A stretch of 8,268 nucleotides of DNA, from contig CAKUCT010000074.1 in assembly GCA_934643765.1 (NCBI GenBank), forward strand, positions 1 to 8,268, in the 5' to 3' direction. The position numbers and the translations under genes were made by a program. The first letter of the stretch is position 1. Every line of letters starts with the position of its first letter. Positions 1-6,880 of this stretch are shown piece by piece. The DNA comes from an uncultured Oscillospiraceae bacterium. GTDB lineage: Bacteria > Bacillota > Clostridia > Oscillospirales > Oscillospiraceae. Under the pieces are notes generated by a model, which was not told where the DNA came from, made no database searches, and was given only the letters and a program-made list of their open reading frames with translations.

Positions 1-1578
1 CCTGTAGATGCTGCGCGCGTCGGTATGCTCCTGCGCGAACGGCTCAAAGATATGCTGCAGGAAATCCTTGCTCATACCAATGCCGGTGTCGGATATCACC
101 CACTGGTAGCGCACAATGCCGTCCGCTTCTCCCAGACAGCTGAAGCACGTCGTCACGCGCCCGCCAACCTTGTTGTATTTGATGCAGTTGCCGTAAATAT
201 TCAAAAACAGCTGCCGCAGATGAAGGGGACTTCCGTACACATACGGATAGCGGATTTCCTCCACGCTGGTCGGATTTTCCAGCGTTACACCGGACTCTGC
301 CGCGCGCTGCTCGGCAATCGTCAGCACATCCTGCGCCAGCGCCTGCAGGTCCAGCGCCTCATGCGCCAGCGTAATATTCCCGTCCTCAAGCTTGCTCATC
401 TGCAGCACATCGTTGATAAGCGAGAGCAGATGGTTCGCCGCAACCAGAATTTTGGCCCGGTTGCTTTTCAGCAGCTCTTTGTCGTCCGGGTGCGCGTCGT
501 CAATTTTCAGAAGGCCGATGATGCCGTTGAGCGGCGTGCGGATGTCGTGCGACATGCGCGAGAGAAAGCTTGTCTTGGCAAAATTTGCCTTCTCGGCCGC
601 GTCCTTGGCCGCCTGGAGCTCGTTGCGGTTTTCCTCCAGCTCTCCGATGGTCTTGCGGACAACGTAGTTCACAATCAGAAGCGACAGGAACAGTGCCGCG
701 AACAAAATTCCCGCCCAGTAGATCAGACTCTCATTTACGACCGAAGCAGAATACGTCACGGCAATCTCATAGGGTGCAAAATATTCATACGCGGCGTAGC
801 ACAGATCGCCTCCGACATGCAGCACTTCGTGGTGCCGCGCGCCGGAGGTATCCGCATTCTGCGCCAGCTTTTCTATTGTCGACAGATACGCCTGCAGATC
901 GCCGCTCGTGCAGACAGCCGTCTGCTTCGTCTCCGCGTCGACAACGCAGATCATCATCCCCGACATCACCGGCATGTTCCGCACGATCTGGGAAATGCTG
1001 CCCTTATCCATCGCCTCAAGCAGATGGCTCGGCGTCACGCCGATCTGCACCATCGCGTCGCCCGCGGCGTCCCAGGCGATGGCGTACATCATGGGCCGGC
1101 CCTCGGCCGTGTTCGGCGTCACATCCTGACACATTGAAAGCGTCTTGTCCTCCAGCATGGGCTTGAAGAAGGCCATCTGCTCGCCGGAATCAAAATTATA
1201 GCCGAAGTAAGCAGCGTTTGTCCCGTTGACAATCGTGCCGCTCTCATCAAAAAGATAGACCTCGTCCACGCAGAACCGTTCGGCCAGCGCCCAGTAATCG
1301 GTCGTGGTGTAGCGCTCTGCCTCGCTCCCGTCCAGAATGTCCGCAAGCATCTGCACCCGGAGCGTATACTCCTCCTTGAGCGTGTCCATCAGCCGGTCCA
1401 CATCACTCTGGTTCGTCGTAATGACCTCTTCAAGCTGGTCAATGATCAGCGAACACGCCGTCTCGGCGTTGCGCCTGTTGGTATTGAGCTGCAGCAGGAC
1501 GCTGCCCAGCAGAATCAGCGCAAACAGCGCCGCCACCATGGCGCAGATTTTCCTGACACTCGCATTTTTCAAGGACAT
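1..1578 (-). CDS. Membrane sensor histidine kinase, C-terminus outside window
   Basis: This reading frame is open for 526 codons from an ATG at 1578 to the left edge, with no stop. A GGGGG ribosome binding site lies 7 bases before the ATG. Helix 1 spans about residues 8-31 and helix 2 about 285-307. The roughly 250 residues between them form an extracytoplasmic sensor that I could not assign with certainty (Cache-like layout). After helix 2 comes a short charged coiled coil without an obvious HAMP, then a HisKA H-box (SHDIRTPLNGI) with phospho-acceptor His344. The HATPase N-box has Asn460 and Asn464, the G1 box is DTGIGM at 497-502, and FEPFAQE follows. The window ends just before the expected GTGLG box, so a C-terminal receiver or HPt domain cannot be excluded. 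The protein should autophosphorylate in response to an external signal. It lies 90 bases downstream of the diguanylate cyclase, with no terminator visible between, so co-transcription is likely. The kinase call is firm; ligand and partner are unknown. Confidence 0.93.
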   Translation of the reverse strand, partial: MSLKNASVRKICAMVAALFALILLGSVLLQLNTNRRNAETACSLIIDQLEEVITTNQSDVDRLMDTLKEEYTLRVQMLADILDGSEAERYTTTDYWALAERFCVDEVYLFDESGTIVNGTNAAYFGYNFDSGEQMAFFKPMLEDKTLSMCQDVTPNTAEGRPMMYAIAWDAAGDAMVQIGVTPSHLLEAMDKGSISQIVRNMPVMSGMMICVVDAETKQTAVCTSGDLQAYLSTIEKLAQNADTSGARHHEVLHVGGDLCYAAYEYFAPYEIAVTYSASVVNESLIYWAGILFAALFLSLLIVNYVVRKTIGELEENRNELQAAKDAAEKANFAKTSFLSRMSHDIRTPLNGIIGLLKIDDAHPDDKELLKSNRAKILVAANHLLSLINDVLQMSKLEDGNITLAHEALDLQALAQDVLTIAEQRAAESGVTLENPTSVEEIRYPYVYGSPLHLRQLFLNIYGNCIKYNKVGGRVTTCFSCLGEADGIVRYQWVISDTGIGMSKDFLQHIFEPFAQEHTDARSIYR

Positions 1579-1668
1579 GCCGAATCCCCCGTTTTCTCTT
1601 CACACCAAGTTTCAAATATCATCTGGTTTGCAGGGTATTCTCTGGATCCGTTTTTTAACCGCGCCGCC

Positions 1669-3068
1669 TTACAGCTCCGCGTTTTTGCTCTCAAGCTGGG
1701 CCTGCATAAGCTCTTCATAGACAATGCAGCCCTGTTTTCCGCCGCGCTTTTTCGCATACAGCGCCGCGTCCGCGCGCAGGAGCACATCCTTATAGCGCTC
1801 TCCGCCGTGGCAGAACGTCGCGCCGGCGCTGAGACAGACGCGAATTTCCGTGCCCGCTGCGTTGACCGTCAGTCCGTTGAGCTCTGCGATGCGCTTTTTG
1901 ATCAGATCTGCGTTCTGCTCCGTGACGCCGTCAAGCCACACAACAAACTCATCTCCGCCGAAGCGGCCGACAAAGTCCCGGTCGCGGAAGCAGCCGCGCA
2001 GCGCGTCTGCCAGCGCCCGCAGCACCGTGTCTCCGGCGTCGTGGCCATAGACGTCGTTGATTTTCTTGAACTCATCCACATCCAAAAAGACAAACGCACC
2101 GTGCGCCTCCGGCGCAGAGAGCTTCTTTGCCATAAAATTTTCCAGCGTCCGCCGGTTCGCGACCTGCGTCAGCCCGTCGTACTCGGCCTCATTGCGCAGC
2201 GCCTGCTGCGCGCTGCGCTGCAGCTTGAGGCACTCGTTGAACACCTGGCCCAGATATTTGAGCTCTCTTGTTCCCTTTTCTTCAATCAGCTCGTTCCAGG
2301 AAATCGACTGGATATAGCCGCCGAGCACGCTTGTCACATGCACATAGAGCGTGATGACGAAAATCATCACCACCACGTTTTCCAGCATAATCAGGATTCT
2401 CTGAATGCCGAGATAGTGCGAAATCTGGCCGTTCTGCTCCGTCAGAAGCTCCCGCGTGCTCAAAAGCACATTTTCTTCAAAATCGTCCACCTTCTCATAG
2501 ATGGCAAGCTTGAAATCATTGTATTCTTTTCCGCCAATCAGCTGGCGCGCCGCAGAAATCTTCTGCGAACGCGAAAGCCTGTTTTCGCTCTCTGTCAGCT
2601 CATAATCCTGTACCTGCTGCGGCGCATACGCGATCATGCCGCTCGCACGGGCCATGAGCGCAAACGCATGCCTCTCCCGCTCGGCCAATTTATCGGAAAG
2701 CACCAGCGCCTCGTGCAGATCGGTGCAGTCAATGCCATAGCTCTCGGCCTTTTCAATCTCCTGCTCGCGCAGCTTGCCGTCAATGATCTTGTAGTAGGCT
2801 TCTATTGTCGCGTCTTCCGGCCTCTCCAAATAGCTGTTGATATAGGCTGTCAGATCATCTGACTCCTTGCGGAACACACGCGCCGCGTCGTTGCAGGCAG
2901 AAGCGTCTGCTGCGATTCCAGCGCGCTGTCCACCCGATCGTGCAGCTGCAGGTTCTCAAGAATGATGATAAACGAAAACAGCAGAACCGTAATCATGAAC
3001 GATACGTTCACCCATTTGGTGCTCGCGCCATGCGGCCGGTCTGCCCATTTTCCGTGCTTGTCATGCAT
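1669..3068 (-). pseudogene. Membrane-bound GGDEF diguanylate cyclase, split by a frameshift
   Basis: A diguanylate cyclase makes cyclic-di-GMP from two GTP. The C-terminal frame (stop TAA at 1669) carries a second membrane helix (near RILIMLENVVVMIFVITLYV), a linker, NEAEYDGLTQVANRR, the metal site FLDVDEFKKIND and an intact GGDEF (codons 1959-1945). RDRD lies five residues before it, matching the RxxD product-inhibition site. The N-terminus is in another frame: ATG at 3068, preceded by GAGG at 9 bases, encoding MHDKHGKW and a helix at about residues 19-39. That frame stops at 2850. The join falls near 2890-2915, where ESQQTLLPA in one frame gives way to ACNDAARVFRKESDDLT in the other. One added base would restore about 466 residues. 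The alternative start, GTG at 2877, has no ribosome binding site and would drop helix 1. The gene is either truly broken or carries a sequencing error; no slippery heptamer is visible. A promoter lies at 3144-3172 and the sensor kinase gene follows. Confidence 0.85.
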
Positions 3069-3143
3069 GCTCAATCGCCTCTTTTCCGCCGTCCGGATCC
3101 TGTCACAGTGCAGCTTATCGCCAGATAGAGATAATTCGAAAGT

Positions 3144-3172
3144 ATTATACCTTTTTCTTGCAGCGTTGTAAA
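3144..3172 (-). promoter_or_regulatory. Sigma-70-type promoter of the cyclase/kinase operon
   Basis: On the minus strand TTTACA (3172-3167) is followed after exactly 17 bases by a perfect TATAAT (3149-3144). Transcription would begin near 3137, leaving a leader of about 70 bases before the ATG at 3068. Its position rules out the more upstream in-frame ATG codons (3239, 3221) as starts. It is the strongest promoter match in the window. Confidence 0.82.
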
Positions 3173-3268
3173 TAGCCTTCCGTGATCTTCCGTTCCGCCT
3201 TCCAGAATCATCCTTTTCCATACTTCCCCCCGTCAGCAACGCAAATTACAATTATTTCCGATTCTGTG

Positions 3269-3297
3269 TAGATTTTTCCCGGCAGCTATGATATACT
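3269..3297 (+). promoter_or_regulatory. Extended -10 promoter of the solute-binding protein/kinase operon
   Basis: TG-A-TATACT (3289-3297) is an extended -10 element. A weak -35 (TAGATT, 3269-3274, three of six consensus positions) lies 17 bases upstream, which is typical of promoters that depend on the extended -10. Transcription would begin near 3304, giving a leader of about 90 bases that contains the terminator-like hairpin at 3343-3377. The promoter is divergent from the one at 3144-3172, with the two -10 elements about 145 bases apart. Confidence 0.6.
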
Positions 3298-3342
3298 TTT
3301 ATGTAATAATTCGTCTGATACCATAGAAGGATGACGCTTCCC

Positions 3343-3377
3343 GGCGCAGCGTGTGTTTCCCTGCGCCCGATTTTTTT
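3343..3377 (+). terminator. Terminator-like hairpin in the leader (candidate attenuator)
   Basis: GGCGCAG (3343-3349) pairs perfectly with CTGCGCC (3361-3367) across an 11-base loop. Three bases later comes a run of seven T (3371-3377). This is the shape of an intrinsic terminator, but it sits between the predicted promoter and the ribosome binding site (AAGGAG, 3383-3388) of the solute-binding protein gene. It could therefore stop transcription before the operon. I did not find a convincing competing antiterminator. The stem is only 7 bp, so termination may be partial. Confidence 0.55.
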
Positions 3378-3394
3378 CTGAAAAGGAGCCCGAT

Positions 3395-4231
3395 ATGCGC
3401 CTGCGCCGTTTTAAGCCTGTTCTGTTTCTGCTGTGCCTGCTGGTGCTGCTTCCGCTGTGCGGCTGCGCAAAGCCCGTGCAGGAAGCGGCCGTTTTGCCGG
3501 AGCTTCGCATCGGCGCGAGCATCTATGCACCCTATTTCTTCCGCGACGCCGACGGCGGCTATTCCGGCATTGACGCGCAGATCGCGCAGGAAGCCTGCCG
3601 CCGCATCGGCTATACGGCCGTTTTCAAGGAGATTGCGCTTGACGACCGCTTTTCCACGCTGTCCGCCGGAAATGTCGACTGCCTGTGGAGCTGCCTTTCC
3701 ATGCAGGACCGGGAAACAGAATACCTCTGGGCCGGGCCCTATCTCTACGCACAGCGCGTCGTCGCCGTGCGCGCAGACAGCGAAATCCAGACGCTGGACG
3801 ATCTGCGCGACAAGCGCGTGTCGGTTCAGGCCGGCTCTACATCCGAGTCCATCCTTCTCGGCAAGCGCAACGCGGATATTCCGGAGCTGCGGCAGCTGAC
3901 GGTGTTTTCCACAATCGGCGAGGTGTTCACCGCCCTGCGCAAAGGCTATGTTGACGCCGCTGCCGGTATGGAGGGCGCGCTGCTTGTCTATCTCAACGAA
4001 TACCCCGGCGCATACCGCTGCCTGAATATGAGCATCCAGACCGAGCCGCTCGGCGTCGCCTTCCGCCAGGGCAGCGACGCAGCGCTTGTCTCGGCGATTC
4101 AGGACGCACTTGACGATATGCGTGAGGACGGCACGATTGCAGGAATCGTCGCGGCCTACGGCCTGGACGTGCAAAAGAATGTATATGGAGGTTCAACCGA
4201 TGCCAACCACACCGCCGCCGAAACAGAATAA
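3395..4231 (+). CDS. Family 3 extracellular solute-binding lipoprotein
   Basis: The 278-residue protein starts at ATG 3395, 6 bases after AAGGAG. It opens with a lipoprotein signal: basic MRLRRFK, a leucine-rich core, then lipobox LCGC with Cys24 as the predicted lipidated residue. The mature part matches the SBP_bac_3 fold: LRIGASIYAPYFF at the start, GIDAQIAQEACRRIGY, a CLSMQDRETEYLWAGPY segment that keeps the family's ligand-contacting Arg, LDDLRDKRVSVQAGSTSE at the hinge to lobe 2, and GYVDAAAGMEGAL. Members usually bind amino acids or small polar solutes for an ABC importer. Here no permease or ATPase gene is nearby. Instead the gene overlaps a hybrid histidine kinase by 32 bases. I infer a role as a tethered sensor subunit that presents ligand to the kinase, although it could serve a transporter encoded elsewhere. 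Fold and anchoring are well supported; the ligand is unknown. Confidence 0.9.
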   Translation: MRLRRFKPVLFLLCLLVLLPLCGCAKPVQEAAVLPELRIGASIYAPYFFRDADGGYSGIDAQIAQEACRRIGYTAVFKEIALDDRFSTLSAGNVDCLWSCLSMQDRETEYLWAGPYLYAQRVVAVRADSEIQTLDDLRDKRVSVQAGSTSESILLGKRNADIPELRQLTVFSTIGEVFTALRKGYVDAAAGMEGALLVYLNEYPGAYRCLNMSIQTEPLGVAFRQGSDAALVSAIQDALDDMREDGTIAGIVAAYGLDVQKNVYGGSTDANHTAAETE

Positions 4232-6746
4232 GTCTCCCCGCGGCGCGTGGGGGCTGCTGGTCGTGATGCTGCTGGGCTTCTTTGTGTTTCTGCTGTCGGT
4301 GACGCTTCTGACCGTTCAGGCAAACAAGGCCTCCGTCAAGCAGGACGCAGCCGAGGCGCTGGCGCTGATGGAGTCCACCTGCCAGAAATACGAGGACTAC
4401 CGCCTTGGCATTCTGACCAAGGACCTGCAAGCGCTCATCAACAAGGCCAGCATGCTGAGCCTTTACACGTCCAGCCTCGATCTGAGCCAGAGCTGGGTGC
4501 TCTCGCGCTACGCCGACGATCAGTATCTGTCCGGCATCTTCGTGCTGGACGGAGCGCTCGATGCCACGGGAAGCGTCGATCTGTCCGGTCAGGACAACAG
4601 CGCGCTGCTGCGCGAAATTCTCTCCTCAAGCCACGCCGAAGACATCTTGGCCTACAGCAAGAAGGTCTTCGCGGATGAAATCCAGCTCGATGGCCATACG
4701 TATGAATACGCCATCGTCTCGCGCCGCGGCGTGCCGGGGCTGATTATCTGCTATACAGACACCACGCTCTTCCAGAACGACCGCTATGAGATATCGCTCA
4801 GCAACATGCTGGACATTGACGCACTCGGCAAGACGGCTACCATCGTCGTGACCGATGGAAGCTATGTGCTCAGCTCCAGCGAGCCCTCGCTGGAGGGGCT
4901 CGCCGTGCGCGACTGCCCGATTACAAACGTCATGACCAGCGACCGGATGAAAAACGACCGTAATCTCATCAAGCTCACGCAGGACGGCGACACCTGGTAC
5001 GGTCACCACGATATCTATCAAAATTACTATCTCTACGTCTTCTATCCGGCGGACGTTGTCTTCTCCGGCCTTCCGCTGCAGCTGACCATCGCCGCAGGCT
5101 TTTATGTGCTGGTGTGCCTGCTGTTTGTCGTCTACTCGCAGAAAAAGAAGAAAGAATCGCTTGACCAGATTGCAAAAGAGTATCATCTGCTCAACGCCAT
5201 CGCCAGCATCTATGATATCAATATCCTGCTCCAGCCGCAGGAGAACACCTGGGAGCCGCTGCTGCTCATCGCGCCGCTGGACACGGTGCTGCTCGGCATT
5301 GACGACGCTGCGCAGATGCTGCGCGTATTCCGCGAGACGTTGATAGCGCCGTCTGACCGCACGTCGTTCCTCCAGTTTACGGACCTGCAGACCATGTCCG
5401 ACCGCCTGCGCGGCAAGCCATTCCTTGGCTATACGTTCGAATCTGTCACCGGGAAGTGGTATCAGGCCCTGCTTGTTCCGCAGATCCGTGACCGCGAAGA
5501 AGCGGTCACATCGGCCATGCTGCTCATCCGCAACGTCACGGAAGAAAAGCAGCGCGAGCTTGACTATCAGGAGCGGCTGCGCCTTTCCGCCGAGCGCGCT
5601 GACTTTGCAAACGCCGCGAAGACCGATTTTCTGCGCCGCATGAGCCACGACATCCGCACGCCGATTAACGGCATCCGCGGCATGGCCGAAATTGGCCTGA
5701 ACACCACATCGGACAGCGCGCGCACCGAGGACTGCTTCCGCAAAATCCTCACCGCATCGGACTTCCTGCTTGAGCTGGTCAACAACGTTCTGGACATGAG
5801 CAAGCTGGAGGCCGGCGAGGTAGAGGCCACGAATGAGCCGTTTGATCTGCGCGAGGTGCTGCAGAATGCGCAGAGCATCATCTCCTCGCAGGCGCTGGAA
5901 TCCGGCATTGTCTTCCGCAGCGACCCGCCAACAGGCACACATTGGCATCTGCTCGGAAGCCCGCTGAACGTGCAGCGCGTGCTGCAGAATATCATGGCAA
6001 ACGCCGTCAAGTATAACCGCCCCGGCGGTAGCGTACAGATTTCCTGCCGTGAAAACGCGTTTGACGGTGACACGGCGACCTTCATCTTCGTCTGCGCCGA
6101 TACCGGCATCGGCATGAGCCCGGAATTCCAGAAACACGCCTTTGATACCTTCGCGCAGGAGCATAAAACCGCCCGCACCACCTATAATGGCACGGGCCTG
6201 GGCCTTGCGATTGCGAAGAAAACCGTCGATCTTATGGGCGGCACGCTCGGCTTTGTCAGCCGCGAGGGAAAGGGCACGGTCTTTACCATCACGCTTCCGT
6301 TCCGCGTCGACGAAGCCTATGAAAAGCCGGCCCACCCGGAACAAGAAGAAGATATCAGCATCGAAGGTCTTCAGATTCTGATGGCCGAAGACAATGAGCT
6401 GAACATGGAAATTGCGACCTATATGCTCACCGAGCGCGGCGCAGTCGTCACGCCCGCAAAAGACGGCCTGGAGGCGCTCCGGATTTTTGAAGCCTCTGAG
6501 CCCCATCATTTCGATATCATCCTGATGGATATCATGATGCCGGTGATGAACGGTCTTGAGTCCGCCCGCGCCATCCGCGCGCTTTCGCGCGAAGATGCAG
6601 CCGCAGTTCCCATCATCGCCGTCACAGCCAACGCCTTCTCCGACGACATGCAGGACAGCCAGGCCGCTGGTATGAACGCGCACCTGTCAAAGCCCCTGGA
6701 CTTTGACGAGGTCGCCGCCGTCATCCACCACTATTGCAAATCGTAA
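4200..6746 (+). CDS. Hybrid sensor histidine kinase with receiver domain
   Basis: The protein has 848 residues. The start at ATG 4200 is chosen because GGAGG (4187-4191) lies 8 bases upstream; an in-frame ATG at 4086 lies deep in the preceding gene and has no such site. Domains: proline-rich cytoplasmic N-terminus, helix 1 (about 17-40), extracytoplasmic sensor of about 250 residues (Cache-like, unassigned), helix 2 (about 291-313), KKKK, a PAS-like linker region (about 325-450), a coiled coil, HisKA with H-box SHDIRTPINGI (His483), HATPase with Asn597 and Asn601, DTGIGM from Asp634 and GTGLGLAI from Gly664, then a receiver (about 724-848) with acidic Glu730/Asp731, phospho-acceptor Asp777 in LMDIMMPV, Thr809 and Lys831. 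All catalytic residues are present. It has no HPt or output domain, so phosphate must pass to a protein encoded elsewhere. The 32-base overlap with the solute-binding protein gene implies coupled translation and points to that lipoprotein as its likely ligand donor. Confidence 0.94.
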   Translation: MPTTPPPKQNKSPRGAWGLLVVMLLGFFVFLLSVTLLTVQANKASVKQDAAEALALMESTCQKYEDYRLGILTKDLQALINKASMLSLYTSSLDLSQSWVLSRYADDQYLSGIFVLDGALDATGSVDLSGQDNSALLREILSSSHAEDILAYSKKVFADEIQLDGHTYEYAIVSRRGVPGLIICYTDTTLFQNDRYEISLSNMLDIDALGKTATIVVTDGSYVLSSSEPSLEGLAVRDCPITNVMTSDRMKNDRNLIKLTQDGDTWYGHHDIYQNYYLYVFYPADVVFSGLPLQLTIAAGFYVLVCLLFVVYSQKKKKESLDQIAKEYHLLNAIASIYDINILLQPQENTWEPLLLIAPLDTVLLGIDDAAQMLRVFRETLIAPSDRTSFLQFTDLQTMSDRLRGKPFLGYTFESVTGKWYQALLVPQIRDREEAVTSAMLLIRNVTEEKQRELDYQERLRLSAERADFANAAKTDFLRRMSHDIRTPINGIRGMAEIGLNTTSDSARTEDCFRKILTASDFLLELVNNVLDMSKLEAGEVEATNEPFDLREVLQNAQSIISSQALESGIVFRSDPPTGTHWHLLGSPLNVQRVLQNIMANAVKYNRPGGSVQISCRENAFDGDTATFIFVCADTGIGMSPEFQKHAFDTFAQEHKTARTTYNGTGLGLAIAKKTVDLMGGTLGFVSREGKGTVFTITLPFRVDEAYEKPAHPEQEEDISIEGLQILMAEDNELNMEIATYMLTERGAVVTPAKDGLEALRIFEASEPHHFDIILMDIMMPVMNGLESARAIRALSREDAAAVPIIAVTANAFSDDMQDSQAAGMNAHLSKPLDFDEVAAVIHHYCKS

Positions 6747-6800
6747 TCCGCCCCCGAAGCCGCATGAATTATGCGCGCAGCGAGATGCAAGCTGATTGAC

Positions 6801-6836
6801 AAAAGGCCGCCGCACCAATCGGTGCGGTGGCCTTTT
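6801..6836. terminator. Bidirectional intrinsic terminator
   Basis: A 16-bp stem (6801-6816 with 6821-6836, one G-U/A-C position) closes an AATC tetraloop. The stem begins AAAAGGCC and ends GGCCTTTT, so both strands give a U-rich tail; on the plus strand TTTTGTTT follows. It lies 54 bases after the kinase stop and between two converging gene sets, so it can end both transcripts. Confidence 0.9.
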
Positions 6837-6840
6837 GTTT

Positions 6841-6880
6841 GCGTCAGTTGACAAGGGCACACGCGCTTGTCAACTGACGC
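6841..6880. repeat. Perfect 15-bp inverted repeat
   Basis: GCGTCAGTTGACAAG (6841-6855) is repeated exactly in reverse complement at 6866-6880 around a 10-base spacer. It sits directly against the last stop codon of the pilin reading frame (TAA, 6883-6881) and only 4 bases from the bidirectional terminator. On the minus strand it is followed by AAACAAAAGG and on the plus strand by TTACTTTCCC, so neither side has a good U tract. It could be an RNA-stabilising 3' hairpin for the pilin transcript or a protein-binding site. Confidence 0.75.

Noticed and set aside
25..1137. A 370-codon open frame on the plus strand
   Set aside because: It is antisense to the first sensor kinase, which carries a complete H-box, N-box and G1 box on the minus strand. 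The product is Arg/His-rich without a domain.
1579..1668. A terminator or promoter between cyclase and kinase
   Set aside because: I found no stable GC-rich hairpin with a T tract and no paired -35/-10, so the two genes are treated as one transcript.
1807..2862. A 351-codon open frame on the plus strand
   Set aside because: It is the shadow of the GGDEF cyclase; the minus strand holds the real motifs.
3069..3239. An N-terminal extension of the cyclase to an ATG at 3239 or 3221
   Set aside because: Both lie upstream of the strong promoter at 3144-3172, and the extension is charged, low-complexity sequence. ATG 3068 has its own GAGG site.
3331..3381. A 16-residue leader peptide before the solute-binding protein
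   Set aside because: AGAAGG is directly adjacent to the ATG, which is too close to work as a ribosome binding site, and the peptide has no run of regulatory codons. It is kept only as a remark on the attenuator.
4086..4199. An N-terminal extension of the hybrid kinase to ATG 4086
   Set aside because: It would overlap the solute-binding gene by 146 bases and has no ribosome binding site. ATG 4200 has GGAGG at 8 bases and leads straight into the membrane helix.
4626..6683. A 685-codon open frame on the minus strand
   Set aside because: It lies wholly antisense to the hybrid kinase, whose catalytic motifs are intact. The antisense product shows no recognisable domain and has no ribosome binding site; it is a by-product of GC-rich codon use.
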